64,000 bases of DNA from Paguma larvata (lineage: Eukaryota; Chordata; Mammalia; Carnivora; Viverridae): contig CM057825.1 of assembly GCA_030068075.1 (NCBI GenBank), positions 120,331,434 to 120,395,433 on the forward strand, given 5' to 3'. Positions 34,201-43,880 of the stretch are shown here, in pieces. Position numbers and translations under genes: made by a program. The notes under the pieces were generated by a model. It was not told the origin of the DNA. It was given only the letters and a program-made list of their open reading frames with translations, and did not search any database. Positions within the stretch are counted from its first letter, which is position 1. The number at the start of each line of letters is the position of its first letter.

Positions 34201-35245
34201 TGTAAACTTGTTATACTGAGCGTGCTGCACTTTTGTAGTCTGCAGAGAGAATAAAGCCATTTCCGATCCGAGAAGGAAGTACACAGTTTGTGGTCCTGCT
34301 GCCCCGTTCTGCATCTCCTTAAGAGTTCTTTCTCAAACAGCGCAGAAGCACCAGAGAGTTCAGAAGGGCTTGATGATCTAGATACTGCCAATTTCTCGAA
34401 GTTATCTGACTCTTACTAAGTCAGTTAACTACTCAACAAGAGTTCAACTGCCACCAAAATAAGGAAGACAACAACATATATTTGGAGCGTCGTGACATCG
34501 CTCCTGTTCTCTAAAATCTAAGAAAACAGGCCATGTTACTCATTCTCAGTAAAGCAAGCAGAGCTGACAGAAAGCTCTTGCAGTTTAGACCAACATTTTA
34601 AATGGAAGCTTTTCTTCCAAAGAATAATAGCACTAAAAATAGTATTCATTTTTTTTTCTGATTCAATTCTGTACAAAGTAGAGAAGAAAAAAAAATGACA
34701 AAAGTTAAAAAAGAAAAAGTGCACATTAACTGTAAAAGAAAATGGTGATGCTAGGAACCAGTTTTCAAATGAAAGCTATGACACCAAAGCAACAAACGTT
34801 CATAATATAAGCAGTTTCTCAAGACTTTCTGGTGTAATAGAAGTTTGAAGCATTTGGCGGGGTCTTAAGAGAATAACACTTTAAAGAAAAGTTGACAGAA
34901 AGGTCTCCAGAAAAAAACAGAAGGCACATATACAAGTTTGTGGGAAATGTACAAATAACATCCTGAGACCCTCTGACCCTCTGAAAAAAAGCCACCGAAT
35001 GCTGCTGAAAGATCACAGTCCCGTCCCTCCTGCTGTCCCCAGCAGCATCCACTTACCCACTGGGTCCAAGGGCAGATCTAATCTGCGCCCTCGAAGCTCT
35101 CCTGAATCACCTCCACCTACCTTCCTGGGCAGCCGCCCGCTACTCCCTTGCCAGAAATATACAAAGGCCCACTCATTAAGACGGCATACAAATGACACGA
35201 GAATATACTGCAGACCGGTGGAGCAGAACTCTCGCACATTGAGCA
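34201..35245. other. Unclassified sequence
   Basis: About 1 kb. A GC-richer patch at 35010-35150 carries overlapping frames on both strands without similarity I recognise. No repeat was assigned. Confidence 0.35.
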
Positions 35246-36500
35246 ATCTGAATTCGGGACAAAGTGGCAATACAAATCAGTGGAGAAAAGATGGACTATG
35301 TGATCAGAGATCCTGGCTTGTGCCACTATTTATTCGCATGGAAAATTATTCCCTATCTCATACCACACACACAAATAAATTCCATGTGGATTAGACTCAT
35401 GCTAAAGAGCAGAACAAACTTTTACAAGAAAATATAGTAGGATCTCTTTATGACCCCAAAGTACTCAGAGTACGGCGGGATTTATTAAACATGATGCAAA
35501 GAGCACCAACCATAAATGAACAGACTAATAAACATGACTTGATTAAAATGTAAACTTGCGTACAACAAAGCACATCATAAAAGATAAGCCACTGGGAGAA
35601 CATACTTGAAATGCAAAACATCAACAGAAGAGAAGTCGCCAGGATATATAAAGAACAAAAGATATAGAAGCAGGGGGAAAGCAATCCAACAGAAAAACAC
35701 ACAGAAGAGAAAACTAGTCACTGAAGAGGAAACTGAAATAGCCCAATAAACATAGAGAAATGATGCTCAAACACACTGGACACCAAGAAAATGCACTACG
35801 AATTAGCAGAACAAACAAACAAAAACGAAAATTCAACAATACCAAGGCTTAGTTAGCAAGGATATGGAACAAGAGGAACTCTCGGACTTTGCTATCAGGA
35901 GCGGTTCTTCGTACGACTACTGTGGAGAACGATCTGGCAACATCTAGTGAAGTCAAGGACGCATGCGCCCTGTGCACCAGCAAGTCTACCTCTAGGGACA
36001 CCGTCAAGAAGCTGTAAAAATGCACAAGATGACAGGACCACGTGCTCACAACAACACTGCTTAAGAGCAAAGGATGGAAAGAACCAAAACTCTCACTGAG
36101 AGCAAATGAACAAATTCCTAATGCTAGTATCCCAGAAGCAAAAATGGCCACCAGTAAGGAATAACAGGAATTCTTGCTACACACATCTGTACGGATATAT
36201 CTCACACATAACAGTAAATGAACAAGCTGCAGAAATATACACAGAGCATGATACCACACTTGCACAAAGTTCAAGATCCACAAATAAATCCACTAGTTAT
36301 AAATACATATGCATGTAACGAAACCCAGGTGAGGGAGTAACACACTCTCGTTCAGGATGACGGTCCTTCTGCAAATGGAAGATGGGAACAGCCTGTCCGG
36401 TGGGGCTACGCAGGGGCACTGACTACCTGTGCAATTTTTTATCTCACTTGAATGTACAGCAAAGATAGCAAAATGTTAACATTCGACTTAAGCTGTGCAG
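35246..36500 (+). repeat. L1M ORF2 3' portion, sense
   Basis: The words 'caaacttttacaagaaaata', 'tgacttgattaaaatgtaaa', aagccactgggagaacatac, 'gccaggatatataaagaaca', 'atgctcaaacacactggaca', 'actctcggactttgctatca', 'ctacctctagggacac' follow the 3' third of L1 ORF2 in order. The 144-codon minus-strand frame (35849-36283) is antisense to this element and is not a gene. Confidence 0.75.
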
Positions 36501-36779
36501 AGACCATATTATTCTCCACATTTTTCTATACTCACATGATATTTCAAAGCTTCAGGTACCCTGTACTTTAAAGAAACAGAAAAAGCAGCAGAGGCTGACA
36601 TCTAGCGAGACTGTCTCCCGACATCAAGCTGTGGTTATGGACAGCTTTTCTGTTTTCGTGCCTTCTATATTTCCTACTTTAATTTTTTTCTCCCAGAAAG
36701 TCAACCCAGATATTTCCAGTCCAATTTCTTCTCCCATCTTACTCCCAAAACCAACGCTGTACCTTCTTGCTCCTCTGGG

Positions 36780-37000
36780 TTCTTGGAGGGCCTACTATAC
36801 GCATTCTCACTTCGTTAAATGCCTACGAAGTGCCAGTTCCTCTGCCAGGCGCTGGAGAAACATACATTGTGTCTTCCTCCCAGAGATTAGGCTCAAGGAA
36901 CAGAAACGTTAAATAAACATGGAGAAAACTATACAATTAAGATTGTGGGGACATTTGAAGGAAAAGAACAGGTGCGCTGGGCCCACAAAACAGAAGGCCC
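36780..37000 (-). repeat. L2 LINE remnant
   Basis: Antisense L2 order: gaagtgccagttcctctgcc, aggcgctggagaaacataca, ttgtgtcttcctcccagaga, 'taaataaacatggagaaaac', 'ttgaaggaaaag'. Confidence 0.55.
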
Positions 37001-37104
37001 GAGTTAACCCAGCTCGCGCAGGAGGCACATGAAAATGCCAGTGAGGGAAGGACAGAGGGGCCTTCTGGACAGAGAGACAAACAGCCGAGTGGTTTTCTCA
37101 CTAG

Positions 37105-37205
37105 GCTGGCACAACTCAAGGGCAGGGATTGCTTCTGATTCTTATCTGTGCCCACGACTTCGTTGGTGCTTTGACAAATGCCCAGTGGCTGATTCTAAGG
37201 CAGCC
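37105..37205 (+). repeat. L2 3' end
   Basis: The words 'caactcaagggcagggattg', cttctgattcttatctgtgc, 'ccacgacttcgttggtgctt', tgacaaatgcc match the 3' terminal part of L2 in sense orientation. Confidence 0.55.
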
Positions 37206-37540
37206 TCTGAGCAATCAGGAGATTCTGTGCCTGTAGCTCTAAGGCAGGAAAACAGTCCCTCGGGATGGCCCGGGAGGGAAAAGGAGTAGTCCTTCAAACG
37301 GCCTAGCAGAGTCTGAGCCCACGGTGCGGTAGCTCAGTCCCGCGCACAGCACTTGCTATAGGCTCCACATCATCAGAGAGCTGAGCCTGACTTTTCCTTC
37401 ATCCGTCCATCCGTCTCCTTTGTACAGTACCCTCGCCCCTACCCTAGTCATCGGTTTAATTCAATACTCTTAAGGGGACCTACGCGTGCCAAGCTAGGGA
37501 TATTAAGACCCAGGCGAGCACAGCCTCTGCCACCAAGAGC
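37206..37540. other. Unclassified sequence
   Basis: Moderately GC-rich. A short 'tccgtccatccgtc' tetranucleotide-like stretch is at 37400-37416. No gene seen. Confidence 0.35.
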
Positions 37541-37544
37541 TTCC

Positions 37545-37790
37545 CTTCTAGACCAGTGGATCACAACCGAGGGTGACCGTGTCGCCCAGGGAACAACATC
37601 TGGAGACATATGTGGCTGTCCCAACGCAGCAGGACAGGAGGTGTGCTGCCGGCATCTAGTGGGGAGGGCCCAGGGAAGCTGCTAAGCATTCGATAATGAC
37701 ACTTGCAGTGACAGACTCCCATGGCCGAGAATCATCTGGCTCCAAATCCAGTAATGCTGAGGCAGAAGAGCCTGGGGGAGATGATTTAGA
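37545..37790 (+). repeat. MER5A-type hAT-Charlie DNA transposon
   Basis: The order ccagtggatcacaaccgagg, 'gcccagggaacaacatctgg', agacatatgtggctgtccca, 'ctgccggcatctagtgggga', gggcccagggaagctgctaa, 'gagaatcatctggctccaaa', 'tccagtaatgctgaggcaga' matches the MER5A consensus almost throughout. It is non-autonomous and encodes no transposase. Confidence 0.85.
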
Positions 37791-38034
37791 ACCGTGTCCA
37801 GAAGTTGACTGCTAAAGCAGGGCAGGTGTCAGGGGTCAAAAGCTAGAGGCCAAGGAGGTCCACGGTCAGAGGCCTAGAGGAGCGTTCAACAACAGGTCAT
37901 TAAATAAGCACATAAATGATGTCAGAAGTGCTGAGGTCGAGAAACCTGCTCTGCAGAATGAGCGACGACGTGGTCATGCTGCAACTCGAGAAGAGAATAA
38001 AAGGTCGTCCAAATACAAAGGCACAGCATCTAAT

Positions 38035-38365
38035 CTAGAGTCGGCTGAAAAGGTTTCCTCAGAAGTGACATCTAATTCAAAACCTGAAAAACAGAGGAGA
38101 TAGAAAGGGATGTAGAGACGAAGGCAGGGGAAACGGGCTGTTCCAGACAGAGGGACGGCACAGCCGGCTGGCAAGCGGGACCACGGAACAGAAGAAACAC
38201 ATGGGTACAGAGGAAAGTGGGAGGGACTGAAGGGCTGGAGAGGTGGACGGCCCCGATCCTAAGAGGCTTGTGTGATGGGCTAAGAAACACGGACGTTATC
38301 TTTAAGGCAGTAAGAAGCCAACAAAACAATTTATACAAAGGAGTGACACGAACAAGCTTGTTTTA
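38035..38365 (-). repeat. L2 LINE remnant
   Basis: Antisense L2 order: 'gaagtgacatctaattcaaa', gggctgttccagacagaggg, acggcacagccggctggcaa, 'aaggcagtaagaagccaaca', aaacaatttatacaaaggag, tgacacg. Confidence 0.6.
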
Positions 38366-39540
38366 GGACAAAGGACTGCTAAGAAACTGAGCGAGAGGGA
38401 GCTCCCGCCATCCAGACACTCTTGGAAGGGAGGGGAGACACTCGAGACACGCTCGGGTATTAAGCGCCACTCCACCTCTTCCAGCTGTCTGCCTAGGAAC
38501 TCTAAAGCCCCCAAACTCCAAAATCTAAAAGTTTTTAAATAATTCATCTGTGGCCCAACCTAACCAGAATTATGTGGCAGCAAACTCAGAATCTAAACTT
38601 ACTTAGGCTATTAATAGCACATTGATCCTATTTAATGTGAATATTTACGACAGAAGCACACATGCTAGCTGATGGGGTGACGTCCCAGACCTCACTGGGT
38701 AGCATATTAACTTTTTAAGATTCAAAGAAGTCCGTATTCCGAAAGGCAGCTGGGGCCCAGGGTTACCGATAAGGGATTGTGGACTTACTAAGTCACAGGT
38801 GCTAAGGAAACCACTGTCAAACTCCACTGAACTGGGCAAAGCAGTTTTCTGGATGATTATTTGTGCAGAATATTTTTCTAAGTCACTAGCCTTACTATCA
38901 ACAGCATGAAACTTCCAGATCCCAGATATATACATACCACATGATTTATGTAACTTTCCCTTAAAAACCTAGAAATCTGGCAGGTGATCCTAACAGACAC
39001 AGCAGCAGGGTACGGGGAAAGAACTAAAATTATTTCACCAAAATTTACCTATTTACTTCATAATTCTCCATCCTCCCCAGGACTGCTACACACAAGAAAG
39101 AGCAGGTACAATCAATCACAAGGACCAGTCTTTCCTCTTAGTAGATTCATCCAAAGTAAAGCCGGTTGGGAGTCCCAAGAACCCCAGGTCACCTCCCGGT
39201 CACGGTGAGCACGGCCTCAAGCACAGCAGGGGGCTGACGCTGTCCCGGCAGAGGAGAGCTGGCCCCTTTGTGCTCGTGTCAGGTGGCCACTGGGCACAGC
39301 AGCAGCGGCGAGGAGGACGGACCTGGGTCCCGCTCTCCCTCGTTCCGTTCGCACGAATCTGTGTCCCAGGCGGTGTGTATTCTGGGTGCTCAGCTTCCAA
39401 CCCCTCATGAGACAGACGTGGTCCGTCAGAGGTTACAGATTTTACCAGCGCACAAGGACGTGAAACACGTAATTACAACCAGCTGCAGGAGGCCAGGATG
39501 GGAAAGCACAACCCTGATGATACGCAGCAGAGGGACCGAA
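38366..39540. other. Unclassified sequence
   Basis: About 1.2 kb, GC-richer from 39130 to 39420, where overlapping frames occur on both strands. No similarity recognised and no splice-bounded exon that I could support. Confidence 0.35.
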
Positions 39541-39544
39541 TGAA

Positions 39545-39790
39545 GTCGGAAGGGAAGGAAGAATCTAGAAAGACCTCTTTGAGAAAGTGATACTGAAATG
39601 GAGACCTAACATATAGTTAGAAATTTTGACCTGAAGGTACTAGAGAGAGAGAGGAAGAAGTTGAACTGAAGTAAAGCAGGCGACAGGAGAGAACTGGCTG
39701 AAAAGGTGGGAGGGAGAAGCCAGAGAAGGTCAGAGCCAGCTGGTGGAATACGGCCTCCAGTGCAGGCTGGAAACGAGCTCTCATCTCGTC
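39545..39790 (-). repeat. L2 LINE remnant
   Basis: Antisense L2-like order: 'gaaagacctctttgagaaag', tgatactgaaatggagacct, 'aagtaaagcaggcgacagga', 'aggtcagagccagctggtgg', 'aatacggcctccagtgcagg'. Confidence 0.5.
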
Positions 39791-39898
39791 ATCCTCCTGG
39801 AAATGGGACTACACTTGCTCGTGTTCTGGAAGGTACTTTGCACCTTAAGAAAAAAAACACTAAATAAATGTGGGAAGTGTTTTTTTAAATACTAACCC

Positions 39899-39986
39899 TT
39901 ATGCTTATTTGAGTTAGGGGAAAACAACCCTTTGAATGAATTTTATGCTTATTTGAGTTAGGGGAAAACAACCCTCTGAATGAACA
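39899..39986 (+). repeat. 44-bp tandem duplication
   Basis: The unit starting ttatgcttatttgagttagg (39899) is repeated directly from 39943. The two copies differ at a single visible base (accctttgaa versus accctctgaa). The unit carries no SINE or L1 sequence I recognise. Confidence 0.95.
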
Positions 39987-39989
39987 AAG

Positions 39990-40920
39990 TACACCCAAAA
40001 TGCACTGCAAATGGACAAAATAAATAGCTGTGTACTGAAACACTGAGAAGACGTGGAGTGAGTGTGAATAATAAATTAGGTCATCAGCAATACGCTGCCA
40101 ACTTTGTAAAGCACTATGGTCTGGCAGGGGGTATAAGAAAAATCAACTTATCAGAAACCTCGCTGAGATATTCCGGTGTCCGTGGAGAAGATTTGGGCAC
40201 ATTGAAGTTTCCAACCACAAATATACCTGTGTGAATCACACTCTGTATTCTGAACCTACGACAGCTGGAAAAGCAAACACTCGTGTTCTACCCCAGTGAC
40301 CCCACGGAGCCCACCGTTCACTGCTGCCATGTTTACTGACAGACTCTCACCACCCCATGCCAGAGTAACAGACTTCTAAAAACTAGTGTTAGCCACTGCA
40401 GTTCTATCTGTACAATACTTCTTATCCTATAATTCAAGAGACCTTCTAAACCAACTTAAACTAAACTAACTCATTTAACTTAACACACCCAAGAGAATCT
40501 GGGGGAAAACAAGCCTATTGCAAGGGGAGACAACGCCTCATAACCTCACAACTGTTACTTAGTTTCCTTGTGAATAGGCTTTTTTCCCTTTGTCTTCTCC
40601 TCAGCCTTTGCTAGAATCTGTACTGACCACGCAGCCCATCCAGAAAGCCTCTGTGACCGACCGGGCCTGCTGTGTGCTCTCCTCTCTGCATAAGCCCTTG
40701 CCATGGTGGAGGAGCTGGACTTCCCTCTCATTTTCCAGGATCCCAGAAATTCAGCTTTCTTGGCAACAGGAACCTTCCCATCCTCTCCAACTGCCACGAA
40801 ACAATCCCATCCCAGATCCAGCTGAGAACCTCGACTCTGCGACATTGTTTCCGCATTCTTTATGCCTCCTGTACCTGTTTGTTCAGTCCACCTGCCCGCC
40901 CTCCTTCCCTCCCTCCCTCC
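39990..40920. other. Unclassified sequence
   Basis: No gene supported. The 131-codon plus-strand frame at 40590-40985 runs into a CCTT-rich stretch (40898-40921) and an L2 remnant, so it is read as chance. Confidence 0.35.
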
Positions 40921-40924
40921 ATCA

Positions 40925-41225
40925 AGTCTACCTTCAACTAATATTCACCGAAAACCTGCCTTTTGCCAAGTTCTGCTCTAGGTAAAGGGGGAAAAGCAGT
41001 ATTTAAAAATTAAGACATAATAACTGACAAACACACAAACAAGGGAATAAAATGTATACCTTCAAAGAGTGATAAGTTCCGCAGACACAAACAGAAAGGC
41101 AGAGAATGGGGATGTTAGTACTTGGCAAGAGAAGCCCCGTTTCAAAGAGGGTGGCCAGAAAACCCCTGGGAAGAAGACACCTGAATGACCCCAACCCTGA
41201 AGGAGGAGGTGAGGGATCAAGTTAC
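40925..41225 (-). repeat. L2 LINE remnant interrupted by a SINE
   Basis: Antisense L2 order: caactaatattcaccgaaaa, 'gccttttgccaagttctgct', 'taactgacaaacacacaaac', 'agagaagccccgtttcaaag', 'ctgaatgaccccaaccctga', aggaggaggtgaggga. A SINE follows at 41240. Confidence 0.65.
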
Positions 41226-41239
41226 AAAGAGTCCTCGTG

Positions 41240-41326
41240 GGGGCGCCTGGGTGGCTCAGTCAGTTATGTGTCCGACTCTTGATTTCAGGCTCAGGTCGTG
41301 ATCTCATGGTTTGTGCCTGATTGGGA

Positions 41327-41359
<33 letters not shown>

Positions 41360-41414
41360 CCTCTTCCCCGTGCTCACTCGCTCTCTCAGAATACATAAAC
41401 TAATTTTAAAAAAC
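41240..41414 (+). repeat. Carnivore SINE with internal deletion
   Basis: The head gggcgcctgggtggctcag is near consensus. After gatctcatggtttgtg the sequence jumps to cctgattgggattct, so about 50 bases, including the gttcgagcc B-box region, are missing. The CT tract is expanded. The flanks 'aagagtcctcgtgg' and 'acaagtccttggag' suggest a duplication. Confidence 0.9.
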
Positions 41415-42925
41415 AAGTCCTTGGAGTACGACGGGGATGAAAACCATCAGACTTCTACTGCAGACTGACCCCTCGGGCAGCTGCGTGGAGAACGGACGGA
41501 CAGGTGGTGGAGAGAGCCTGGGTCTCTCACTTGCTTCCCTGCAGCCCCATCAGTGGTACCTCTCCCTCCCACTGCCCTGGAGCTACGGGGCTTGGAGGCG
41601 GGGTAGGTACCATCCTGCTATTCGTCATCACTCCCCCACCTCCCCGGAGGCCCCTGGCTTTGAAGGTCCCATCATCAGACCACCCCGACTCCTGCGGCTG
41701 TCACCCAACACCCCTCACTCCCACGATCACCTGCCACACCAAGAATGCTCCTCGGTCATCACGCTGTCGTGCACCTAACCTCTGGCCACCACCTCCTAGA
41801 TTTCCAGCTCACTTTCTTCCAAAAGAAAGTAGATCCAACAATCCATTCGCCCTCCTGGGGTGTCCACGCCACTGATCCTACCACCCTTTTAGTGCCCCCC
41901 CCCCCCGCGTTCCTTGATGTGGTCGCTTCCCTCTTCCACTCAATGGCCAGTCCCTTCAACTCCACTGCTGCTTTGTGCCTGCTCAGCAGAGGGTCGATGA
42001 CGATTACAGTAAATCCATTCTGCCCCCGCCCCGCACCTGCCCCCGCTCCGCACCTGCTCCCACCCAGGGAAAGGCTGATGGGGTAGGAGGAAGTCCGAAG
42101 TCTGCAGAGGACAGCTCTTGAGGAGGTGAGAGGGGCTGGTATCCCAGCACAGAAGGGGCGGCCGCAGACGGGACCTGTGGTCGGGGAGGGAACACTGAGC
42201 GCAGGGCACAGGTCTGGCTGGGAGGGAGCGTCTGGCAGAAGCTGCCTTCTGGTTGCTTCCACATCCCCAGTGGGCGGGAGCGAGGCCATGCCCTGAGTGC
42301 GAGGGAAGGAGAGTGGCGGGACGATGGAGGAAGGGAGACAGCAGCAGATCAGGCCAACGGACGGCCGCACACTGCCCCTCTTCCAGGTAGCCAGCCCTCC
42401 TCTGCCCTCACTCCTCTCCACCAGCCTAGAACCAGCAGGGGCGGCGGAGGGGATACTAGTGTTTAACACTGGCTCTCCCCATCCAGATCCCTAAGTCAAG
42501 CACTGCCGGACAAACTCCGAAAACAGAGAGGAGTCTGTCACCAAGATCTGCAGGTTAATTCATCTGAGCTGGACTCTCAATGCTTCTCAGGAAATCCTTT
42601 ACTCACCTCTGCTTCATACCAGCCCCAAAGCCCGCAGCACAGGAGGATTCCCGACTTTAGGTCCCCCGCAACACCCTGTCACTCTGAGCACACAAACGTG
42701 GCTTCTGTTTTACTGAGGGCAAAGGCCACTGGATGTGAGCGAGCTTCTTCAGAACCTCCTTTCTCTAGGACTGCATGTTTGCCATCGACTGTCCTTTCCG
42801 CCAGGCTCACAAAAGCTCTTTCCTTTGTTCTATGGCCAACCTCACCTCTCTACCTCTTCCCCCCCCAATCTACAGAGCTTTATTCAGTCATCCTACCCTT
42901 CTTGCATCTTGAGTGTTAAATGCAC
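41415..42925. other. GC-rich unclassified segment
   Basis: High-GC sequence with a C-run at 41896-41908, a 17-base GC repeat at 42021-42064 and a 236-codon minus-strand frame at 41759-42469. The frame has no domain I recognise, and stop codons are rare in DNA of this composition. No splice-bounded exon is supported. Confidence 0.4.
42021..42064 (+). repeat. 17-bp GC-rich tandem repeat
   Basis: The unit tgcccccgccccgcacc (42021-42037) is followed by tgcccccgctccgcacc (42038-42054) and a partial third unit tgctcccacc. The first unit contains a CCCCGCCCC GC-box-like word. Confidence 0.85.
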
Positions 42926-42929
42926 AGGT

Positions 42930-43345
42930 TATGAAGAGAAAGAGGTATTCCAGATAAAAGAAACAAGACAAACCAATTACATGAGCAGGAATATGGAAGA
43001 CGTGTGAAAACTGTGACAAGCGGGTCTTACATATGGCAGGGTGTGCTGGAGAGGGACAGAAAATACAGGGAGGTGGGGAGGTGGGGCAAGATTACAGAGC
43101 ATCTGAAAAGCCGCCGTGCAGGCCGGTGATTGCTGAGCAGGGCAACACTCAGGCTGGGAACAGGACTGAAGGGAGAGGAGACTCAGAGCACAGGACGGGA
43201 CGGGAAAGGAGGATTGACACTGAAAACAGGAACAGGATGAGGGGTTGCGGGCAGGGAGGGGGGCAGGCGAGAGGGCAAGGCAATCATCCTGACAAGTATA
43301 ATGAGAGCCCGGTCAAATGTGGAGGCAGTGAGAAGGAAGAAAAGA
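42930..43345 (-). repeat. L2-like remnant, diverged
   Basis: The region has the GA-rich antisense L2 character ('gcagggtgtgctggagaggg', 'ggtggggcaagattacagag', catctgaaaagccgccgtgc) but few words match closely. Low-confidence assignment. Confidence 0.35.
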
Positions 43346-43360
43346 CAAAAGGCATTTCCC

Positions 43361-43571
43361 TTGGGGCGCCTGGGTGGCTCAGTCAGTTAAGTGTCTGACT
43401 CTTGGTTTGGGCTCAGGTCATGATCTCACAGGTTCGTGGGTTCCAGCCCTACACGGGGTTCTGTACTGACAACAGAGAGTGTGCTTGGGGTTCTCTCCCT
43501 CTCTTTCTATCCCTCCCCTACTTGCGCGCTCTCTCTGTCTCTCTCTCTCTCTCTCTCAAGCAAATAAACTT
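43361..43571 (+). repeat. Carnivore SINE
   Basis: The head ggggcgcctgggtggctcag is intact. The body differs from the felid consensus at the discriminator region (ggttccagccctacacgggg). The word ggcatttccc flanks it on both sides (43351-43360 and 43583-43592). Confidence 0.93.
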
Positions 43572-43724
43572 AAAGAACAAACGGCATTTCCCGGAAAGCA
43601 GTGGACAGCACCTGGTGACTGACAGCACACTGCGGACACACCTGCGGTCCGAGTTCTGTGAGGGAGGGGTACGAGTGCTTGGGGTCACTGTCCTCAGAGG
43701 CTGGACGGGGTCGGGGTCTCTGAG

Positions 43725-43880
43725 ATCACATGATTCCGCCCTCTCACTTTAGAAATGAGGAAGCAGAGCCTAAGAAAGTACAATGATTTGTCCAAAGTCT
43801 CCAAGCCAGTTGCCAAGGGCCGGAACTGGAGCCCCGACTCCTGCTGCCTCCGGACCTCCCTCCACGCCACCCTGCTGCCT
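43725..43880 (+). repeat. MIR
   Basis: The order 'cctctcactttagaaatgag', gaagcagagcctaagaaagt, 'caatgatttgtccaaagtct', 'agggccggaactggagcccc', gactcctgctgcct matches the MIR core and 3' half. Confidence 0.75.

Noticed and set aside
35849..36283. 144-codon minus-strand frame
   Set aside because: It lies antisense to an L1M ORF2 remnant and is a by-product of that sequence.
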